Part shown: positions 57,093 to 64,000 of the stretch, in pieces
How the letters are laid out: each line of letters starts with the position of its first letter
Position numbering within the stretch: the stretch's first letter is position 1
Assembly: GCA_003134785.1 (NCBI GenBank)
Contig: PLCN01000025.1
Span: 186,001-250,000, forward strand
Source: Spartobacteria bacterium
GTDB lineage: Bacteria; Verrucomicrobiota; Verrucomicrobiia; Chthoniobacterales; UBA10450
Reading direction: 5' to 3'
Length of the DNA stretch: 64,000 nt
The notes under the pieces: generated by a model
The model's database searches: none
What the model was told of the DNA's origin: nothing
The model's input: the letters and a program-made list of their open reading frames with translations, nothing else
Translations under genes and position numbers: made by a program

Positions 57093-58319
57093 ATGGACAA
57101 GAGAGTTGTAGCCAGTTATTGCACGACGTTCCTCAAGCCGGAGATGTTGCACATCTACCGGCAGGTCCGGTCGCTTCATGACTACGAAACGTTCGTCATG
57201 ACCAAGGCCCTCCAGAATGAAGAGCTATTCCCTTTCGGCGACATCGAGCTCATTCCGAAACCGCACGGCAATCCACTGCGGCACGGCTGGCTGAAGTTCG
57301 TCAAGCGGCAGCCTCCGATTCTTTATCGCGGCGAATACCAGATGCTCTCGAAACTGCTGGAGCGGCGCGGCGCGGATTTGATGCACATTTATTTTGGACA
57401 CACCGGCGTGCATTTGCTGCCGTTCATTCAGCGCTGGCATAAACCGTGTGTCGTTTCATTTCACGGCGCGGATGTCGCGGAGAAAAAAGATATTCGCGAT
57501 TACGGTCCGAAACTGCGCAGCTTGTTCGAGGCGGTTCCGCTCGTCCTCGCCCGTTCCAAGTCGCTGGCCGAACGTCTTCTCACTCTCGGCTGTCCGCCGG
57601 AACGTCTGCGCATTAATCGCACCGGCATCCCGTTGGACGAATTTCAATTCGTCCGCCGCGAAACGCCCACGAACGGCCGATGGAGATTCATGCAAGCCTG
57701 CCGCCTTATTCCGAAGAAGGGCGTCGCCACATCGCTTTGCGCCTTTGCGATTTTCCAGAAGGAATATCCGAACTCGGAGTTGGTGATTGCCGGCAAAGGT
57801 CCGCTCCAATCCCATCTCGAAGAACTCGCGGAGGAACTTGGGATCGTCGACAAGGTTCATTTCCGCGGGTTTCTTTCTCAGCCGGAATTGATGGACCTTT
57901 ACGCCACCTCGCATTTTTTCCTTCATCCCAGCGAGACCCCGCCGGATCAAAATCAGGAAGGCATTCCGAACTCCATTCTCGAAGCCATGTCGACCGGGCT
58001 CTCGATTCTCGCTACTCGGCATGGAGGAATTCCGGAAGCGGTCGAGCATGGCCGCTGTGGACTGCTCGTGGACGAGCGAGATTTCGTCGCGCTGGCCGCT
58101 GCCATGAAGGAAATCGTGCGCTCGTCCTGGGCCTTTCGCGAAATGGGCGCGCTCGCGAGCGAATCGGTCGCGGCGAATTTTGAGCAGCGCGAACAGATTC
58201 GTCAGCTCGAGACTCATTACGATGAAGCAGTCGCGCTGGCGGCTGCCGAGGAGCGAGTCCCACGTCCGACGCCGGATGTGATCGACCAAAGATTTTCCGA
58301 GCACGTGCCCGTGAAATAG
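57093..58319 (+). CDS. GT4 family glycosyltransferase
   Basis: 'CVVSFHGADVAEKKD...QACRLIPKKGVATSLCAFAIFQKEYPNSELVIAGKGPLQ...EGIPNSILEAMSTGLSILATRHGGIPEAV'. Confidence 0.9.
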   Translation: MDKRVVASYCTTFLKPEMLHIYRQVRSLHDYETFVMTKALQNEELFPFGDIELIPKPHGNPLRHGWLKFVKRQPPILYRGEYQMLSKLLERRGADLMHIYFGHTGVHLLPFIQRWHKPCVVSFHGADVAEKKDIRDYGPKLRSLFEAVPLVLARSKSLAERLLTLGCPPERLRINRTGIPLDEFQFVRRETPTNGRWRFMQACRLIPKKGVATSLCAFAIFQKEYPNSELVIAGKGPLQSHLEELAEELGIVDKVHFRGFLSQPELMDLYATSHFFLHPSETPPDQNQEGIPNSILEAMSTGLSILATRHGGIPEAVEHGRCGLLVDERDFVALAAAMKEIVRSSWAFREMGALASESVAANFEQREQIRQLETHYDEAVALAAAEERVPRPTPDVIDQRFSEHVPVK

Positions 58320-58492
58320 GTCGCGCATCTCGATGCGCGCGCGGAGCAGACAAATTTCGGGAAAGTTCCTTGCCCTCTCGGTAAAACGCGCTTTCGTATG
58401 CGCGGCGCAAGCGCCCCTTGTGTTGTGTGCACCGCTTCCGCGGCGCCGCACCTACGGGAAACATCGGGCTGCTGCTTCCGAAACCTAACTCC

Positions 58493-59410
58493 ATGCCGCG
58501 TCGTTTTTCATCATTGATCCTGATCATGCTGGCGCTGTGTGCGTTTGGCGGGATTTCGACGGCGGCCTTTGCGGCGGAAACGACGCCAGCGGCCACGGAG
58601 GACCACGAGTCCGTGCCGCTCAAGCCCGATATCCTTTTCCACGTCGGCAAATTAGCGGTGACGAACTCCATGGTAGTAACCTGGATCGTCGCCGCTGGAA
58701 TTCTCGTGTGTGCACAGGTCGCGACGCGAAAGATCAAGCCGGTCCCGACCGGTTTGCAGAATTTCTGGGAGTGGCTCGTGGAAAGTCTCTACACTTTCCT
58801 CGAAAACATTATCGGCCACGTGCTGGTCAGGAAGACCTTCTGGTTTTTCGCGACGATTTTCATTTTCATTTTGTTTCTGAATTGGTTCGGCCTCGTGCCC
58901 GGTGTCGGCAGCATCGGCTGGGGCCATCACGACGCCGCCACGGGTGCTTTTCACATCGATCGCCCTCTGCTGCGCGGCGCGAATGCGGATCTGAATCTGA
59001 CCCTGGCGATGGCCTCGATCTTTTTCATTTGCTGGATTATCTGGGCTATCCAGGCCAACGGCGTCGGCGGCCTCATCATGCATCTCTTCGGTCCGAAGGG
59101 TGAAACCAGCGGCTTGTTAAAAGTGTTGATGATCGTCATCTTTTTTATCGTCGGCTGGCTGGAGATTGTTTCGATCTTGTTTCGCCCGGTCTCGCTCAGC
59201 TTCCGTTTGTTCGGAAATATTTACGCGGGTGAAATCATGCTCGAATCGATGAGCCACATCGTTCCCTCACTCGCCTGGCTGATCCCGATCCCGTTTTATT
59301 TCATGGAGTTGCTCGTCGGAATCGTGCAGGCATTGGTCTTCATGCTTTTGACCGCCGTGTTTACTCTTTTGATTGCGCAACACGAGCCGGGGCACGAAGC
59401 GCACCACTGA
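58493..59410 (+). CDS. atpB: F0F1 ATP synthase subunit a
   Basis: 'FGPKGETSGLLKVLMIVIFFIVGWLEIVSILFRPVSLSFRLFGNIYAGEIMLESMSHI'. Confidence 0.93.
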   Translation: MPRRFSSLILIMLALCAFGGISTAAFAAETTPAATEDHESVPLKPDILFHVGKLAVTNSMVVTWIVAAGILVCAQVATRKIKPVPTGLQNFWEWLVESLYTFLENIIGHVLVRKTFWFFATIFIFILFLNWFGLVPGVGSIGWGHHDAATGAFHIDRPLLRGANADLNLTLAMASIFFICWIIWAIQANGVGGLIMHLFGPKGETSGLLKVLMIVIFFIVGWLEIVSILFRPVSLSFRLFGNIYAGEIMLESMSHIVPSLAWLIPIPFYFMELLVGIVQALVFMLLTAVFTLLIAQHEPGHEAHH

Positions 59411-59473
59411 CAATTTCGACGATCGGACCGTGGTTCCCGCGGAGATCGTTGGAGAGAAAACCCAAATAAAAAT

Positions 59474-59689
59474 ATGATACAACCAATACTCGCAGAAATA
59501 GGCGGTAACCTTCACGTTGGTCTCGCGGCCCTTGGCGCGGCGGTCGGCGTAGGACTCATCGGCATGGGCGCGGCTTCCGCGGTCGGCCGGAATCCCGGCG
59601 CGGCCACACCCATCCTGGTGCAGGCAATTCTGGCCATCGCCTTCGCCGAAGCCATCGTGTTTTACGCGTTGTTCCTCGTCCCGAAATAA
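59474..59689 (+). CDS. atpE: F0F1 ATP synthase subunit c
   Basis: 71 aa 'GLAALGAAVGVGLIGMGAASAVGRNPGAATPILVQAILAIAFAEAIVFYALFLV'. Confidence 0.95.
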   Translation: MIQPILAEIGGNLHVGLAALGAAVGVGLIGMGAASAVGRNPGAATPILVQAILAIAFAEAIVFYALFLVPK

Positions 59690-59725
59690 TCGGGCCGGAG
59701 ACCTTCCGGCGACTTGCCTACCAAT

Positions 59726-60268
59726 ATGACTATCGCAATTCTTCTCGCCGCCAGCGCGTTAGACCTTGTCCGCGAAACCGGGGAAACGTTCGGCTTTGAT
59801 TGGAAGATCTTCCTCTCACAGGTGATCAGTTTCGGAATCGTGGCGCTGGTTCTGCGCCAGTTCGCCTACAAGCCTATTCTCCAGGTTCTGGAGGAACGCC
59901 GGCAGCGAATCGCCGAAGGCCTCCTGAACGCCGAGAAGATCAAACAACAACTCGCGGAAGCGGAGCAACGCCATGCGGAGATCCTCGCTAAAGCGAACGC
60001 ACAGGCGCAAAAAATGATCGATGACGCGCGCGAGAGCGCGGCGCACGTAGCTGAACGCAAGCAGCAGGAAGCAATCGTGGCGGCGGAGCAAATCGTCGCC
60101 AAAGCGCGGGAAGCAAGTGCGATCGAACACGAGCGCACCATGACGGAATTGAAACGGGAGCTGGGACGGCTGGTGGTGGACACCACTGCGAAAGTCACCG
60201 GTAAAGTTCTGACGGCCGAAGATCAGAAGCGCTTGCAGGAAGAAGCAGCGCGGCAGGTTGCCTCGTAG
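59726..60268 (+). CDS. atpF: F0F1 ATP synthase subunit b
   Basis: 'FLSQVISFGIVALVLRQFAYKPILQVLEERRQRIAEGLLNAEKIKQQLAEAEQRHAEILAKA'. Confidence 0.93.
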   Translation: MTIAILLAASALDLVRETGETFGFDWKIFLSQVISFGIVALVLRQFAYKPILQVLEERRQRIAEGLLNAEKIKQQLAEAEQRHAEILAKANAQAQKMIDDARESAAHVAERKQQEAIVAAEQIVAKAREASAIEHERTMTELKRELGRLVVDTTAKVTGKVLTAEDQKRLQEEAARQVAS

Positions 60269-60302
60269 GAATGAACGCTGTGTCTCGCTCGAACGAACGA
60301 TT

Positions 60303-60434
60303 CCGGGGAGCGCACGCGCCTCGCGTGCTGGCGTTGGCGCCCTCGCCAACGCGAACTTATTCTTCCGTTTCGTCCTTCCACCTTCGTTTCGGCGAGGCGC
60401 CGAAACCAGCACGCGAGGCGCGTGCGCTCCCCGG
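60303..60434. repeat. REP/BIME-like element, GCACGCG family with GGAG foot, in atpF-atpH gap
   Basis: GGAG-c-GCACGCG-cct-CGCGTGC...CGTTGGCG/CGCCAACG...TTTCGGCG-agg-CGCCGAAA...GCACGCG-agg-CGCGTGC-g-CTCC. Confidence 0.88.
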
Positions 60435-60442
60435 ATGCTGAA

Positions 60443-60835
60443 ATGAAGATCAACAAAGAGACACGACAGCTTTCGAAGGAGCTCCTTCGTGCCAGCTTCG
60501 TCGACGGCCAGCTCGATAGCGGGCGGGTCGCCTCTCTCGTGAAATCGTTGATCGAGAAGAAGCCGCGGAATTACATCAAGGTCCTCGAGGCCTATCAGCG
60601 CTTGCTCCGCCTCGAAGTAGAAAAACGCAGCGCGACCATCGAGACCGCGACCGAGCTGGCCCCGGAAGCAGGCGCGCAGATCGTCGCGAACCTCAAACGC
60701 AAATACGGAAACGATCTCGTTACGAGATTTGTCATAAACAAAGAGCTGCTCGGCGGAATGCGAATTCGCGTCGGCAGCGATGTGTGGGACAGCAGCGTGC
60801 GCAATCGGCTGCAACGTCTCCAACAGCAACTTTAA
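60443..60835 (+). CDS. atpH: F0F1 ATP synthase subunit delta
   Basis: Short delta subunit in operon context; '[55 protein letters not shown]'. Confidence 0.9.
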   Translation: MKINKETRQLSKELLRASFVDGQLDSGRVASLVKSLIEKKPRNYIKVLEAYQRLLRLEVEKRSATIETATELAPEAGAQIVANLKRKYGNDLVTRFVINKELLGGMRIRVGSDVWDSSVRNRLQRLQQQL

Positions 60836-60846
60836 CCCAACTACTT

Positions 60847-62385
<1,539 letters not shown>

Positions 62386-62400
62386 AGTGACTCCTGAATT

Positions 62401-62461
62401 TGTAGGGCGTTTCTGTGAAACGCTGCGGAAACCTAACGGCGTCTGACACAGACGCCCTACA
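62401..62461. repeat. REP/BIME-like element, GCGTTTC/GCGTCTG stems, in atpA-atpG gap
   Basis: TGTAG-g-GCGTTTC-tgt-GAAACGC ... GCGTCTG-aca-CAGACGC-c-CTACA. Confidence 0.88.
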
Positions 62462-62469
62462 GTTAAGAA

Positions 62470-64000
<1,531 letters not shown>

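Noticed and set aside
57456-58451. 331 aa minus-strand ORF opposite the GT4 glycosyltransferase
   Set aside because: Antisense shadow frame.
59474-59689. Possible Na+-coupled c-ring
   Set aside because: The C-terminal helix reads 'AFAEAIVFYAL', lacking the ES/T-type Na+-binding pattern; a proton-type ring is the simpler reading.
59816-60829. 337 aa minus-strand ORF across atpF-atpH
   Set aside because: Runs antisense through two atp genes and a REP element; not coding.

Overview
This 64 kb bacterial window has moderately high GC and is dense with genes. It is probably from a Verrucomicrobiota-like genome, but that is inferred from gene content and operon style, not measured. I recognised no rRNA, tRNA or CRISPR array. 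Confidently recognised loci are: metF; an FMN-dependent alpha-hydroxyacid oxidase; surE; a LolD/FtsX-type ABC exporter; a GlxA-type regulator beside an exported DJ-1/PfpI protein; a sugar-uptake cluster (OprB porin, FHS-type MFS, cupin, PfkB kinase); an Fsr-like MFS; amidohydrolases; a T4-endonuclease-V-like glycosylase; a sulfite oxidase and ETHE1/rhodanese pair; a LolA, MMPL exporter, lipoprotein and flavin halogenase-like block; an L,D-transpeptidase; an LptF/G permease; an RR-HK-RR hybrid kinase; rpsN; a CorC/HlyC protein; gluconokinase; mntR/mntH/usp; glycogen synthase; obg; and the ATP synthase operon atpBEFHAG(D), with atpD running off the right edge. The observations I rate highest are: (1) a membrane protein with an N-terminal TIR domain, one TM helix and a periplasmic family-3 solute-binding domain; (2) several sequence-unrelated REP/BIME-like elements sharing one architecture (GTAG or GGAG foot, 1 nt, 7-8 bp stem, 3 nt loop, then the inverted copy), with one inserted in frame inside obg and two filling intergenic gaps of the atp operon; (3) a strongly over-represented non-palindromic 9-mer, TCGTTAGGC/GCCTAACGA; (4) a divergent DUF262/DUF3883 pair in a lower-GC islet, a possible defence module; (5) an aryl-polyene-like transport and tailoring block with no polyketide core in view.
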